DNA of 64,000 nt from Oscillospiraceae bacterium (lineage in GTDB: Bacteria; Bacillota; Clostridia; Oscillospirales; Ruminococcaceae): positions 27,947 through 91,946 of the forward strand of contig JAQYLI010000025.1 in NCBI GenBank assembly GCA_028720105.1. Direction: 5' to 3'. Every line of letters starts with the position of its first letter. Positions within the stretch are counted from its first letter, which is position 1. Made by a program: the position numbers and the translations under genes. Shown one piece after another: positions 9,249 through 17,232 of this stretch. A model generated the notes under the pieces. It was not told the origin of the DNA. It saw only the letters and a program-made list of their open reading frames with translations, and searched no databases.

Positions 9249-9270
9249 CTGAAAAAATTTTCAAAAGCGC

Positions 9271-9299
9271 TTGACAAATTGATACAAATGTGCTATAAT
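9271..9299 (+). promoter_or_regulatory. Orphan promoter firing antisense into the GH25 gene
   Basis: TTGACA (9271-9276) and TATAAT (9294-9299) are 17 bases apart, with an extended TGC before the -10. No plus-strand gene lies downstream; the transcript would run antisense through the 3' end of the GH25 gene, whose stop lies 25 bases further on. All 29 bases, spacer included, recur on the minus strand at 29695-29723. Confidence 0.75.
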
Positions 9300-9306
9300 G
9301 TATTTG

Positions 9307-9318
9307 GAACTAAAGTTC
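9307..9318. promoter_or_regulatory. SOS-box-like palindrome (LexA/DinR type)
   Basis: GAACTAAAGTTC is a perfect match to the GAAC-N4-GTTC core bound by Firmicute LexA (DinR) and sits at the expected start site of the orphan promoter just upstream. A lexA gene is in the same window (16616). LexA binding is inferred from the motif only. Confidence 0.5.
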
Positions 9319-9323
9319 TAAGG

Positions 9324-10304
9324 TTATTCCGTTATCCATATGTTGAAGTCCACAAGCCCCTCTATCCCGTCCACCACTCCCGAGCAGGAATACTGCCACA
9401 TTTTGTAGTCATAGGTAAAATTGCAGGTGCGATTATAGTCCGCAAGCCATAGGGGAATGTCCGAAAGCTCGCCCATATCATAGCGGAAAATTGCGGTGTT
9501 GATTGTGGAATAGTACATCGGCTCATAGCCCGCTTCTTTTATCCTGTCACAGAAGACACGACAGCAGACGGTCTGTATCTCCCCTGCCATTCCGTCTGTA
9601 CGGGCAGGGTCCTCATCGGTGGGAAATTCCCAGTCGAACACTACGGGAAAGGCAAGCTCCGCTCCCGTTTCCGCAAGCAGATTTATTACATATTCCGCCT
9701 CTTCCAAAGCTTCCTCGGAGGTCAGTGCTTGTGAGAAGAAATACACGCCCGTTTCTATCCCTGCCGCCTTTGCGCCTTCAAGATTTCTTCTGAAATATTT
9801 ATCCTCGGTCAGCTGTCCCGTTTCATATCCACGATAGCCTATGCGGAGAATGGCAAATTCTACTCCGTCCGCCTTTACCGCCTGCCAGTCGATATTCTGC
9901 TGATAGGAGGACACGTCGATGCCGAAGCGGCTGCGCTTGTTTCCGCTTTCGTCAAACAGGGTCTTATGCTTCTTTTCGTCCGTTTCAAGGAGGTTCATAT
10001 CATAATCGTTGAACACAGCGCCATTTATTTCGGGGTATTCAATTTTCTCTATGCCGTTATCGTATATGTAGACCATATTTTCATTCTGTATACCGGTAAC
10101 GGCTTCTGTTTCGTGAACGGCAGTCTCAAGTTCCGCGTTCAGACGGGATATTTCCGCTTCTGCCACGGTTGCCGACGCTCTGAGGCTTTCATTGTCTTTA
10201 CTTAGCCCCGCAGCTCTTGCGATAAAAAGGCAGGTCGTTCCGAGAGTCAGAACGGTCATTGCCGACAGTATGATGCAGGGGGCTGTAAGGGGATTTTTAC
10301 TCAC
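9324..10304 (-). CDS. Membrane-anchored GH25 lysozyme
   Basis: A 326-residue protein with one N-terminal membrane segment (about residues 8-30), a coiled-coil-like linker (about 35-65), and a GH25 muramidase domain from about residue 126. Catalytic acids are visible: D130 in RFGIDVSSYQ and the DWE motif (D224, E226). GH25 enzymes cleave the MurNAc-GlcNAc bond of peptidoglycan; the anchor suggests action at the cell's own wall. No wall-binding repeats follow the catalytic domain. The gene is 13 bases downstream of the phosphodiesterase-like gene and presumably co-transcribed with it. Confidence 0.9.
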   Translation of the reverse strand: MSKNPLTAPCIILSAMTVLTLGTTCLFIARAAGLSKDNESLRASATVAEAEISRLNAELETAVHETEAVTGIQNENMVYIYDNGIEKIEYPEINGAVFNDYDMNLLETDEKKHKTLFDESGNKRSRFGIDVSSYQQNIDWQAVKADGVEFAILRIGYRGYETGQLTEDKYFRRNLEGAKAAGIETGVYFFSQALTSEEALEEAEYVINLLAETGAELAFPVVFDWEFPTDEDPARTDGMAGEIQTVCCRVFCDRIKEAGYEPMYYSTINTAIFRYDMGELSDIPLWLADYNRTCNFTYDYKMWQYSCSGVVDGIEGLVDFNIWITE

Positions 10305-10317
10305 TGTTATTCTCCTT

Positions 10318-11406
10318 TTATTTTGATATGGCGATAAGGGGTATGGTCATTTCGTCCTCGGTGAGACCTGCGTGGCTGCCCTTGAATTTTGATTCGGTGT
10401 TTACTATTTCCGTATCTCCGACAGCTATTGCCAGGAAGTCTCCAAGCATTTTCTCAAGCTTCGGGTGATCCTGCCCCGAACCTAAAAGCTGCTTTGAAAG
10501 AAGCTCTTCCTTTGTGAGCAGGATAAATTCGTCTCCGAAATGCTCATCAAATGCCGATATGAAGCGGGCTTTCATTCCCTGTTTTACAAAGAAATTAACC
10601 GCTCTCGGCTCCATTGAGGGCATTCGCACAAGACATTCGGTGAGATCGTCATAATCGGTCAGAAGCTTGTTTTTTACATTTATATGCCCGTGGTCGGCGG
10701 TGACTATGAGCAGGGTGTCATGAAGGTCGGAGACAAGCTGCTCGGTGGTTTTTTCCATATCCGTAAGAAGCTGCTTGATTTCATCGCCGTCAACTCCCCT
10801 ATTATGCATTGTGCAGTCGGGTTCGTCCCAGTATGCATAGATGTAGGTTCGGTTTGGTTCAAGGCAATGCTTTTTTATATTTTGGCACAGCTCGCTGTAG
10901 GTCTGAGGACGCTCTCCCCAGAATTTTGCAAGGTAATGGGTAGTCACTCCCCTTTTGCTTATCCTGTCACGTATATTTTCATAGGGGACATATGTCCAAG
11001 CGGCGTTAATGTCAAGCTGTTCGCCCGTATCGCCGTCGGTGCCGAAAAAATACACGATGTTCCTGTCAAGCTCCTCAAAATAGCCCGTCCAGCCCAGCCA
11101 CGCCGACTGATTGGGGAAAAGTCCGCTGTCCATAGACGTAGTGGCGGCAACGGTGGTTGAGGGGAATGTGGAGGAATATTTCGTTATCAAATGCTGACGG
11201 AAAAAGCCGTTTTCCGACAGGTGCTTTTCAACAGAGCTTACGCCCATTCCGTCAAGGAGTATGACAACAACGTTTTTATAGGGTTTATTTAAAAGCATAT
11301 CCGCTTGGGGCAGGGTGGGGTTGGGCGGCTCTATACCGTAATATTTTAAAACTGAGCAGGCTAAATTCGCTATGCTTCTGTTGTAGTCGGGGTATTTTAT
11401 TTTCAT
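10318..11406 (-). CDS. Alkaline phosphatase superfamily phosphodiesterase/nucleotide pyrophosphatase-like protein
   Basis: A 362-residue protein with the metal-site pattern of the alkaline phosphatase superfamily: VVVILLDGMG (metal aspartate), the nucleophile region FPSTT, DEPDCTMHNRG, TADHGH and a C-terminal GSHAG histidine. There is no signal peptide or membrane segment, so it is predicted to be cytoplasmic. Superfamily members hydrolyse nucleotide pyrophosphates, phosphodiesters or phosphonates; the substrate here cannot be read from sequence. It starts just downstream of a strong promoter and precedes the GH25 gene. The superfamily is secure, the activity tentative. Confidence 0.8.
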   Translation of the reverse strand: MKIKYPDYNRSIANLACSVLKYYGIEPPNPTLPQADMLLNKPYKNVVVILLDGMGVSSVEKHLSENGFFRQHLITKYSSTFPSTTVAATTSMDSGLFPNQSAWLGWTGYFEELDRNIVYFFGTDGDTGEQLDINAAWTYVPYENIRDRISKRGVTTHYLAKFWGERPQTYSELCQNIKKHCLEPNRTYIYAYWDEPDCTMHNRGVDGDEIKQLLTDMEKTTEQLVSDLHDTLLIVTADHGHINVKNKLLTDYDDLTECLVRMPSMEPRAVNFFVKQGMKARFISAFDEHFGDEFILLTKEELLSKQLLGSGQDHPKLEKMLGDFLAIAVGDTEIVNTESKFKGSHAGLTEDEMTIPLIAISK

Positions 11407-11440
11407 AAAGCGGTACTCCCCTTTTTATTTTTCTCTTTAA

Positions 11441-11469
11441 ATTATATCAGACAAGCTTTAATATGTCAA
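11441..11469 (-). promoter_or_regulatory. Promoter for the phosphodiesterase-GH25 pair
   Basis: On the minus strand, TTGACA (11464-11469) and TATAAT (11441-11446) are 17 bases apart, 35 bases before the start codon. Confidence 0.85.
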
Positions 11470-11480
11470 CATAACACAAA

Positions 11481-11573
11481 AACCGCCCTCGTATCCTACA
11501 TCAAAGTCGGATACAAGAACGGTTTGTCTCAGGGAGATGGCGGACGGGGCTTCAGGGACAAACCCTGTCCGCC
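11481..11573. other. Two consecutive hairpins in the gap between glnN and the phosphodiesterase gene
   Basis: Two inverted repeats lie side by side: AACCG...GTATCC against GGATAC...CGGTT (11481-11525), and GGCGGAC against GTCCGCC (11539-11573). Neither ends in a T run on either strand. They do not match the repeat modules elsewhere in the window. No gene is visible in 11470-11640; the role of the hairpins is unknown. Confidence 0.5.
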
Positions 11574-11640
11574 TGTGAGTATATGCACACGTTTGACCGT
11601 ATGCAGCAGAAAATAGAAGTAAGCGTGGATAATACGGTGA

Positions 11641-11676
11641 AATTACAAACAGCGCTCCCCTTGACGGGCAGCGCTG
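11641..11676 (-). terminator. Probable terminator of glnN
   Basis: Minus strand CAGCGCT pairs with AGCGCTG around a loop, followed by TTTGTAATTT. The stem is short and the T run is interrupted, so it is a moderate prediction. Confidence 0.5.
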
Positions 11677-11688
11677 CCTTTAATGTTA

Positions 11689-13794
11689 TTAAACTCTGAA
11701 CATAAGATCGCCGTATGTGGGGAAGGGCCAGATGGTCTCGGGAGTGATGGTCTCAAGCTCGTCTGCCACTGCTCTGAGGCTCTGCATTGCTGCAAATACT
11801 GTGTTTCTGTAGTATTTAGCGGTAGCTTCTGCATCGCCTGCGTCTCCTGCGCCGATAAGCTTTGTATCAAGCTCATCAATTGCTTCGGAAATGCCTGCGT
11901 TAAGTGCAGTTACCTTGTCGGCAAGCTTCTTCTCCAGGTCTGCGGATACGCCTGCAGACTTCTTTGCATTTACGCTGTCGCAAAGCTCCTTGGCAAATTC
12001 CATACCTGCGGGAAGTATCTGCTTCTTAGCCATATCAAGCATTGTGAGTGCTTCGATATTGATGACCTTGGAGTAGTTCTCAAGAATGATCTCGGTTCTG
12101 GACTCAAGCTCGGTCTTGGTATATACCTTGAACATCTCGAACATCTTGACGTTCTTTTCATCTGTGTAGTGAGGTACTGCGTCAACGGTGGAAACATAGT
12201 TGGGAAGTCCTCTTCTTGCTGCTTCCTCTACCCAGCTTGCATCATAGCCGTTGCCGTTGAAGATAACTCTCTTGTGCTTCTTGATGGTCTCAACAAGGAG
12301 CTTGTTGAGCTCGGCAGTAAAGTCCTCTGCGCCTTCAAGTCTGTCTGCAAATTCCTTGAGGGAGTTTGCTACAATGGTATTCAGTATGCAGTTTGTGCAG
12401 GCGATGGTCTCGGAAGAACCAAGGCTTCTGAACTCAAACTTGTTACCTGTGAATGCAAAGGGAGATGTTCTGTTACGGTCGGTGGTATCCTTGGGGAAGT
12501 TGGGAAGTGCCTCAACACCGATAACAAATTCCTCATTTGCACCCGACTTTATCATTTCGCCTGTCTCAAGGGCGTCGAGAATCTGCTGAAGCTCGGAGCC
12601 TACGAAAATGGACATAATTGCGGGAGGTGCTTCGTTTGCGCCCAGACGGTGGTCATTTCCTGCGGACGCTACGGAAAGTCTCAGCAGGTCTGCATTTTCG
12701 TCAACTGCCTTGATGATAGCGGCAAGGAAGGTAAGGAACTGGATATTGTCCTTGGGGTTCTTGCCGGGGTCAAGCAGATTCTGACCGTCATTTGTGGAAA
12801 TGGACCAGTTATTGTGCTTACCTGAACCGTTAACACCTGCAAAGGGCTTCTCGTGGAGGAGGCATACAAGACCGTGCTTGAGAGCTACCTTCTTCATAAT
12901 TTCCATTGTAAGAGCGTTCTGGTCGGCTGCAACGTTTGATGTGGTAAAGATAGGAGCCATCTCGTGCTGTGCGGGAGCAACCTCGTTATGCTCGGTCTTG
13001 GAGTAGATGCCCAGCTTCCAAAGTTCCTCGTCCAGCTCGGTCATATAATCGTGAACTCTTGTCTTGATATTTCCGAAGTAGTGATCCTCAAGCTCCTGAC
13101 CCTTGGGTGCCTTTGCGCCGAAAAGTGTTCTGCCTGTGTAGATAAGATCCTTACGCTGATCGTAAAGCTTCTTGTCAACAAGGAAGTATTCCTGCTCGGG
13201 GCCGACTGTTGTGGTAACTCTTGTAGCCTTGGAGCCGAAGAGCTTAAGGATTCTTACAGCCTGCTCGGAAATTACCTCCATAGAACGGAGAAGAGGAGTT
13301 TTCTTATCGAGAACTTCACCTGTGTAGGAGCAGAATGCTGTGGGTATGTAAAGGGTATTATCCTTGATAAATGCAGGAGATGTGGGGTCCCAGGCTGTAT
13401 AACCTCTTGCCTCAAAGGTGGCTCTCAGACCGCCTGAGGGGAAGGAAGAAGCGTCGGGCTCGCCCTTGATAAGCTCCTTGCCGGAAAATTCCATTATTAC
13501 CTTGCCGTCATCTGTGGGGGAGATAAAGGAATCGTGCTTCTCGGCGGACAGACCTGTCATAGGGTGGAACCAGTGGGTATAGTGGGTAACGCCCTTTTCC
13601 ACTGCCCAATCCTTCATTGTTGCGGCGATAACGTCCGCTACATCGGGATCGAGAGCTGTTCCCATTGTCTTTGTTTTAAGCAGGGACTTGTACACATTCT
13701 TAGGAAGTCTCTGCTTCATTGTTTCCTCGTTAAAAACGTTGCAGCCGAAATAATCGGGCACGTTCTTAATTCCCTGAACTGTTGACTCTGACAT
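11689..13794 (-). CDS. glnN: Type III glutamine synthetase (GSIII)
   Basis: A 701-residue enzyme, the GSIII length (about 700) rather than the 440-470 of GSI. It makes glutamine from glutamate, ammonia and ATP. Visible hallmarks are the N-terminal FGCNVFNE, THYTHWFHPMTGLSAEKHD, GPEQEYFLVD (metal-binding glutamates), NEVAPAQHE, the KHNNWS loop (GSGKHNNWS) and the conserved C-terminal region PFPTYGDLMF. ATG 13794 is chosen because GGGAGGA lies nine bases upstream; the longer frame upstream runs through the leader hairpin. It has its own promoter and a structured leader. With the urea transporter about 2.5 kb away, it fits a nitrogen-assimilation neighbourhood. Confidence 0.97.
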   Translation of the reverse strand: MSESTVQGIKNVPDYFGCNVFNEETMKQRLPKNVYKSLLKTKTMGTALDPDVADVIAATMKDWAVEKGVTHYTHWFHPMTGLSAEKHDSFISPTDDGKVIMEFSGKELIKGEPDASSFPSGGLRATFEARGYTAWDPTSPAFIKDNTLYIPTAFCSYTGEVLDKKTPLLRSMEVISEQAVRILKLFGSKATRVTTTVGPEQEYFLVDKKLYDQRKDLIYTGRTLFGAKAPKGQELEDHYFGNIKTRVHDYMTELDEELWKLGIYSKTEHNEVAPAQHEMAPIFTTSNVAADQNALTMEIMKKVALKHGLVCLLHEKPFAGVNGSGKHNNWSISTNDGQNLLDPGKNPKDNIQFLTFLAAIIKAVDENADLLRLSVASAGNDHRLGANEAPPAIMSIFVGSELQQILDALETGEMIKSGANEEFVIGVEALPNFPKDTTDRNRTSPFAFTGNKFEFRSLGSSETIACTNCILNTIVANSLKEFADRLEGAEDFTAELNKLLVETIKKHKRVIFNGNGYDASWVEEAARRGLPNYVSTVDAVPHYTDEKNVKMFEMFKVYTKTELESRTEIILENYSKVINIEALTMLDMAKKQILPAGMEFAKELCDSVNAKKSAGVSADLEKKLADKVTALNAGISEAIDELDTKLIGAGDAGDAEATAKYYRNTVFAAMQSLRAVADELETITPETIWPFPTYGDLMFRV

Positions 13795-13904
13795 ATTATA
13801 TTCCTCCCAATTCATCAAAAACAAAAGGCACCGAAGCACAGCCCAAGAAAATGAGCTGTACATCGGCGCCGTTGCCTTTGAATTATTAACTTGTTTCTGA
13901 GTAC
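13795..13904 (-). promoter_or_regulatory. Structured glnN leader, possible attenuator
   Basis: On the minus strand, the leader folds into a long hairpin at 13822-13880: CAAAGG with CCTTTTG, CGCCGA with TCGGTG, and CAGCTCA with TGGGCTG around a TTTTCT loop. A T-rich stretch (GTTTTTG) follows, then the GGGAGGA ribosome site. That layout resembles a terminator placed before the gene, so conditional antitermination is plausible. The hairpin loop lacks the A1/G4 hexaloop expected of ANTAR-protein targets. Confidence 0.5.
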
Positions 13905-13910
13905 AGTATT

Positions 13911-13939
13911 ATAATACACTATATCTTCTCGTTTGTCAA
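13911..13939 (-). promoter_or_regulatory. Promoter of glnN
   Basis: On the minus strand, TTGACA (13934-13939) is followed after 17 bases by TATTAT (13911-13916); a TATAAT three bases further on (spacer 20) is an alternative -10. Confidence 0.8.
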
Positions 13940-14061
13940 GGGCTTTTTTGAATTTTTTGCAAGTTTTATAAATTATCCTGCAATTTGAGACAGTTTTTTC
14001 ACAATTAAGCCTATTTTATAAGGGGTATTATGAATTTATCGCCAAGTGCTATTTCAAAATC

Positions 14062-15378
14062 TTACGGCAACAAACGGTTGAGGTCTCTGGGGAACATTGA
14101 AGCCTGACGGACATTCTGTGCGCCGATAAGCTTCATAACCAGTCTCTCAAGACCTATTCCCAATCCGCCGTGAGGGGGAAGTCCGTATTTATGGCTCTCG
14201 AGATAGCTCTTGAAGTCATCGGGGTTAAGTCCCTGTGCCTTCATCTTCTCGATCTGCTCGTTATAATCGTGGATACGCTGACCGCCTGTGGTTATCTCAA
14301 GTCCTCTGAAAAGAAGGTCGAACTTGCAGGCTGTTCTGGGGTCTTCCTTATCGTTCATTGCATAGAAGGGAGGCTTGGAGGAGGGGAAGTTTGTTACGAA
14401 AATGAACTCTGTTCCGTAGTTTTCCTTGGCATAATTGCAGAGGAAAACCTCGTCCTCGGGCTCAAGGTCGAACTTGTTCTTTGCCTTATTTCCCTTGATG
14501 AGTGTTACTGCGTCCTCGAACTTGATGGCAGGTATCTCGGTTATCTCGGGAATATCTGCGCCGAGAATGTTTATCTCCTGTGCGTAGTTTTCCTTGAGAT
14601 ATGCCATAAGATAACGGAGCATTGCAGTCTCCATATTCATTACGTCATACATATCGTTTATAAAGCCCATCTCGAAGTCAAGACCGATATACTCGTTGAG
14701 GTGACGGGAGGTGGAGTGGCGCTCTGCACGGTAAACGGGAGCTATCTCGAATACTCTGTCAAAGAAAGCCACCGCTGCCTGCTTATAGAACTGTGGGGAC
14801 TGATTGAGGAATGCCTCGTTGTCAAAATAATCGAGACGGAAAATGTTTGCGCCGCCCTCTGCGCCCTGTGCCACGATCTTGGGTGTGTGGATCTCGGTGA
14901 ATTTATTCTTTATCATAAACTCTCTGAAGCCCGAAACTACGCCCTCCTGAAACTTGAAAACGGCTCTCTCAACGGGATTTCTGAGAGAAACGCTTCTGTT
15001 GTCAAGGTTTACGTCAAGGCTGCAGCCCAGCTTCCTTGCGGAAACGTGGAGGGGATAATCATAATCGGGCTTATGGATAAGCTTTATGCCTGTAAGGGAA
15101 AGCTCAATGCCGTTATAGGCTCTGTCGTCGTTTCTAACAACGCCCTTTGCTGTCACAAAGCAGCCTTCCTTGATACCCTCAATGCTGTCGGGGCAGGTAT
15201 CGGGGGAATAGACCGTCTGGATAAGATATCTTGCAGTTCTGAGAATTACAAAGGCGAAACCGCCCATTTTCTTTACCTTATGAACGCAGGCGGAAATTTC
15301 GATCTCTTTGCCCTCGCTGCTCTTTGCTTCGTCGAGATCAAACTCGTTTATCAGCGTTTTTCCGTCGATTTTCTCCAT
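14062..15378 (-). CDS. aspS: Aspartyl-tRNA synthetase, archaeal/eukaryotic type
   Basis: A 438-residue class II synthetase that charges tRNA with aspartate. It has an N-terminal OB-fold anticodon-binding domain (about residues 20-105) and a catalytic core with motif 2 YRAERHSTSRHLNE and motif 3 GIGLERLVMKLIG, ending in FPRDLNRLLP. It lacks the roughly 120-residue GAD insertion of bacterial AspRS (about 590 residues). Length and HSTSRHLNE place it with the archaeal AspRS/AsnRS branch. Such enzymes may be non-discriminating and feed GatCAB; the sequence alone does not settle that. It is monocistronic behind its own promoter and structured leader. Confidence 0.92.
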   Translation of the reverse strand: MEKIDGKTLINEFDLDEAKSSEGKEIEISACVHKVKKMGGFAFVILRTARYLIQTVYSPDTCPDSIEGIKEGCFVTAKGVVRNDDRAYNGIELSLTGIKLIHKPDYDYPLHVSARKLGCSLDVNLDNRSVSLRNPVERAVFKFQEGVVSGFREFMIKNKFTEIHTPKIVAQGAEGGANIFRLDYFDNEAFLNQSPQFYKQAAVAFFDRVFEIAPVYRAERHSTSRHLNEYIGLDFEMGFINDMYDVMNMETAMLRYLMAYLKENYAQEINILGADIPEITEIPAIKFEDAVTLIKGNKAKNKFDLEPEDEVFLCNYAKENYGTEFIFVTNFPSSKPPFYAMNDKEDPRTACKFDLLFRGLEITTGGQRIHDYNEQIEKMKAQGLNPDDFKSYLESHKYGLPPHGGLGIGLERLVMKLIGAQNVRQASMFPRDLNRLLP

Positions 15379-15484
15379 TTAGAATTACCATCCTTTCTGA
15401 GCCTCGGACAATACGAAGCCCGTCCGAAAGTCCTTGCTTTCAGACTTCCCGACAGCTGTATTCCCTGTCGGATTTTCCATAAAA
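15379..15484 (-). promoter_or_regulatory. aspS leader with mutually exclusive hairpins
   Basis: Minus strand: hairpin 1 pairs CCGACAG with CTGTCGG; hairpin 2 pairs GTCTGAAAG with CTTTCGGAC; a third pairs GGAC with GTCC across GGGCTTCGTATT. Hairpins 2 and 3 share the same GGAC, so they cannot both form. There is no T run and no T-box core, so control, if any, would act on translation or mRNA stability. The AAAGGATGG ribosome site follows directly. Confidence 0.5.
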
Positions 15485-15487
15485 ATG

Positions 15488-15516
15488 ATTATATCATACC
15501 TTTCGGCGGTTGTCAA
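15488..15516 (-). promoter_or_regulatory. Promoter of aspS
   Basis: On the minus strand, TTGACA (15511-15516) and TATAAT (15488-15493) are 17 bases apart. It lies just after the start of the gap, directly abutting the 3' end of the CPBP protease gene. Confidence 0.85.
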
Positions 15517-15521
15517 TATGC

Positions 15522-16601
15522 TTATTCCATAAGCTTTTCGGTCACGGGGCCGAATTTTGATACTATATCTATAATATAGACTGCAAGTGTAACCCAGAAG
15601 CTTACGCAGGTTATCATAACGGGAAGCGTTCTCTTACGATGATACTCCGTGCTGCGGGGAAGCTCTATGCCCCTGCGGGCAAGAAGTATGGCAAGGGTCA
15701 CTGTGCCTATTACAAAAAATACGCCCAGAACGCACAGCCAATAGGTATTTGAGGTCTCGTCATCGGTGAGGAATGTAAGTATGCTGCAGGAAACAGCAAA
15801 GGTATTGATGAAAATGTGTCCTGCTATTGGCAGAAGCAGTGAGCCTGTTTTAACTGCTGCATAGCCGAAAACCAGTCCCACGCAGAAGCCAAGTATCATC
15901 TGGACAAGATTTCCGTGCATCATTCCGAAAATAAGAGCGGAGGCGAATATGGCAAAGCGCTGGCTCACTGAACTCAGCCGTCTCAGTATAACTCCTCTGA
16001 ACAAAAGCTCCTCGCAGATGGGGGCAAGTATGGCAGTCAATATTATATCGCAGACAAGGTAGGGAACGGACAGGTCTTCCTCCGACAGATACTCCTCCTT
16101 TATGGGAGAAAAGCCTGCCGCAAAGCAGCCGCTTATCACTATCTGCTGGAGTATCACGCTGACAGAATAGAACAGCATTACCATTCCGAAAAATGCAAAC
16201 ACCCTGCCCATAGTTATGTCATCTGTGCGGAAATATTCGGAAAGCTTTTTTTTGCTTGAACTTTTATCAAATATGAATATTCCGAGACAGAAAGCAATGG
16301 AGGGAACAGCCCCTGCTATGGCATAGGGAATGTCCATTATCTGCGTATTTTCGTCGTTTACTCTGAACTCATAGCCGAAAAGCATCATCATCACAAATAT
16401 GATATTTGCGAGTACAAGGCTGCCTATGGTGTGGATAAGGGCTTCTGTAAACACCGTGCGGTAGTTTTGCTTTAGGGCTCTTCGCTCATTTTCGGGAACG
16501 GACGCCGTTCTCCGCATATACCCGCCGCCCTGCGTATAGGGCTGATATGCGGGATAAGGAGCAGTGCTTTGTTCCACGGGATTATTTCGGTTTTCTTCCA
16601 T
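15522..16601 (-). CDS. CPBP-family intramembrane metalloprotease
   Basis: A 359-residue membrane protein with a proline/tyrosine-rich N-terminal tail (about 35 residues, repeated PAYQPYTQ-like) and eight or so membrane segments. The CAAX-protease-and-bacteriocin-processing (CPBP/ABI) motifs are visible: EELLFRG (EExxxR), FGMMHGN (FxxxH) and HIFIN. Family members are glutamate-type intramembrane proteases; some confer bacteriocin immunity, others are uncharacterised. ATG 16601 is chosen for the GGAG eight bases upstream. It lies 14 bases after lexA, in a murC-lexA-CPBP transcription unit. The family is secure and the substrate unknown. Confidence 0.88.
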   Translation of the reverse strand: MEENRNNPVEQSTAPYPAYQPYTQGGGYMRRTASVPENERRALKQNYRTVFTEALIHTIGSLVLANIIFVMMMLFGYEFRVNDENTQIMDIPYAIAGAVPSIAFCLGIFIFDKSSSKKKLSEYFRTDDITMGRVFAFFGMVMLFYSVSVILQQIVISGCFAAGFSPIKEEYLSEEDLSVPYLVCDIILTAILAPICEELLFRGVILRRLSSVSQRFAIFASALIFGMMHGNLVQMILGFCVGLVFGYAAVKTGSLLLPIAGHIFINTFAVSCSILTFLTDDETSNTYWLCVLGVFFVIGTVTLAILLARRGIELPRSTEYHRKRTLPVMITCVSFWVTLAVYIIDIVSKFGPVTEKLME

Positions 16602-16615
16602 TAAACGCTCCGTTC

Positions 16616-17203
16616 TCAGCCTAAATAGCGCATTACTCCCACTACCTTGCCGATAATGGTGCAATTGTCGGAAATAATTGGCTGCATTGTGTCATTCTCA
16701 GGCTGGAGACGGTAATGTCCCTCTTCCTTGTAAAAACGCTTTACGGTAGCTTCCTCGCCGTCGACCATAACAGCAGCGATCTCGCCGTTTTCCACGTACT
16801 CTGACTTCTCAACGATAACAAAATCGCCGTCAAGAATACCTGCGTTTATCATACTGTCGCCTCTTATCTTGAGAGCGAAAAGCTCGCCTGTGTAGGTCTT
16901 ATTGGGCAGGAAGGATATGTATTCCGATATATCCTCAAAGGCTGTAACAGGCTGACCTGCGGTAATGGTGCCTACAACGGGAAGTCTCATTATGCCGTTT
17001 CCTGCAAGCTTTACGGCACGGTTCTTGCCCTCGATCTTCTCAAGATAGCCCTGGTCTACAAGGAAATTTACATATCTTGCGGCGGTGGAGGTGGAGGCAA
17101 TGTCAAGGTCGCGGCAGATCTCTCTGATAGAGGGGGAATAGCCGTCCTCTGTTCTCTGCTTGATGTACTCGTATACCTTCTTGTGGATCTCTTTCATTTT
17201 CAT
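16616..17203 (-). CDS. lexA: LexA repressor
   Basis: A 195-residue SOS repressor. A winged-helix DNA-binding domain occupies about residues 1-65 (SPSIREICRDL...STSTAARYV recognition region). The self-cleavage bond A82-G83 lies in TITAGQP, followed by the S24-type catalytic serine S117 in RGDSM and lysine K155 in EATVKRF. It sits 29 bases downstream of murC, with no room for its own promoter and no visible GAAC-N4-GTTC box, so classical autoregulation is not evident here. The protein presumably controls the DNA repair regulon. Confidence 0.95.
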   Translation of the reverse strand: MKMKEIHKKVYEYIKQRTEDGYSPSIREICRDLDIASTSTAARYVNFLVDQGYLEKIEGKNRAVKLAGNGIMRLPVVGTITAGQPVTAFEDISEYISFLPNKTYTGELFALKIRGDSMINAGILDGDFVIVEKSEYVENGEIAAVMVDGEEATVKRFYKEEGHYRLQPENDTMQPIISDNCTIIGKVVGVMRYLG

Positions 17204-17232
17204 AATGATCTTCCTTTCATATTTTAAAATTA

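Noticed and set aside
11683..12825. A 380-codon open frame antisense to glnN
   Set aside because: It lies wholly opposite a certain GSIII gene, is cysteine-rich in an implausible way, has no ribosome site and resembles no family; it arises from the codon bias of the real gene.
13795..13904. ANTAR-protein binding site in the glnN leader
   Set aside because: The apical loop is TTTTCT and no pair of hexaloops with A at position 1 and G at position 4 could be found.
14170..15579. A 469-codon open frame antisense to aspS
   Set aside because: Same cause: it mirrors the aspS coding strand and has no start signals or recognisable domains.
16602..17232. An SOS box controlling lexA itself
   Set aside because: The 29-base gap to murC holds no GAAC-N4-GTTC match and no promoter.
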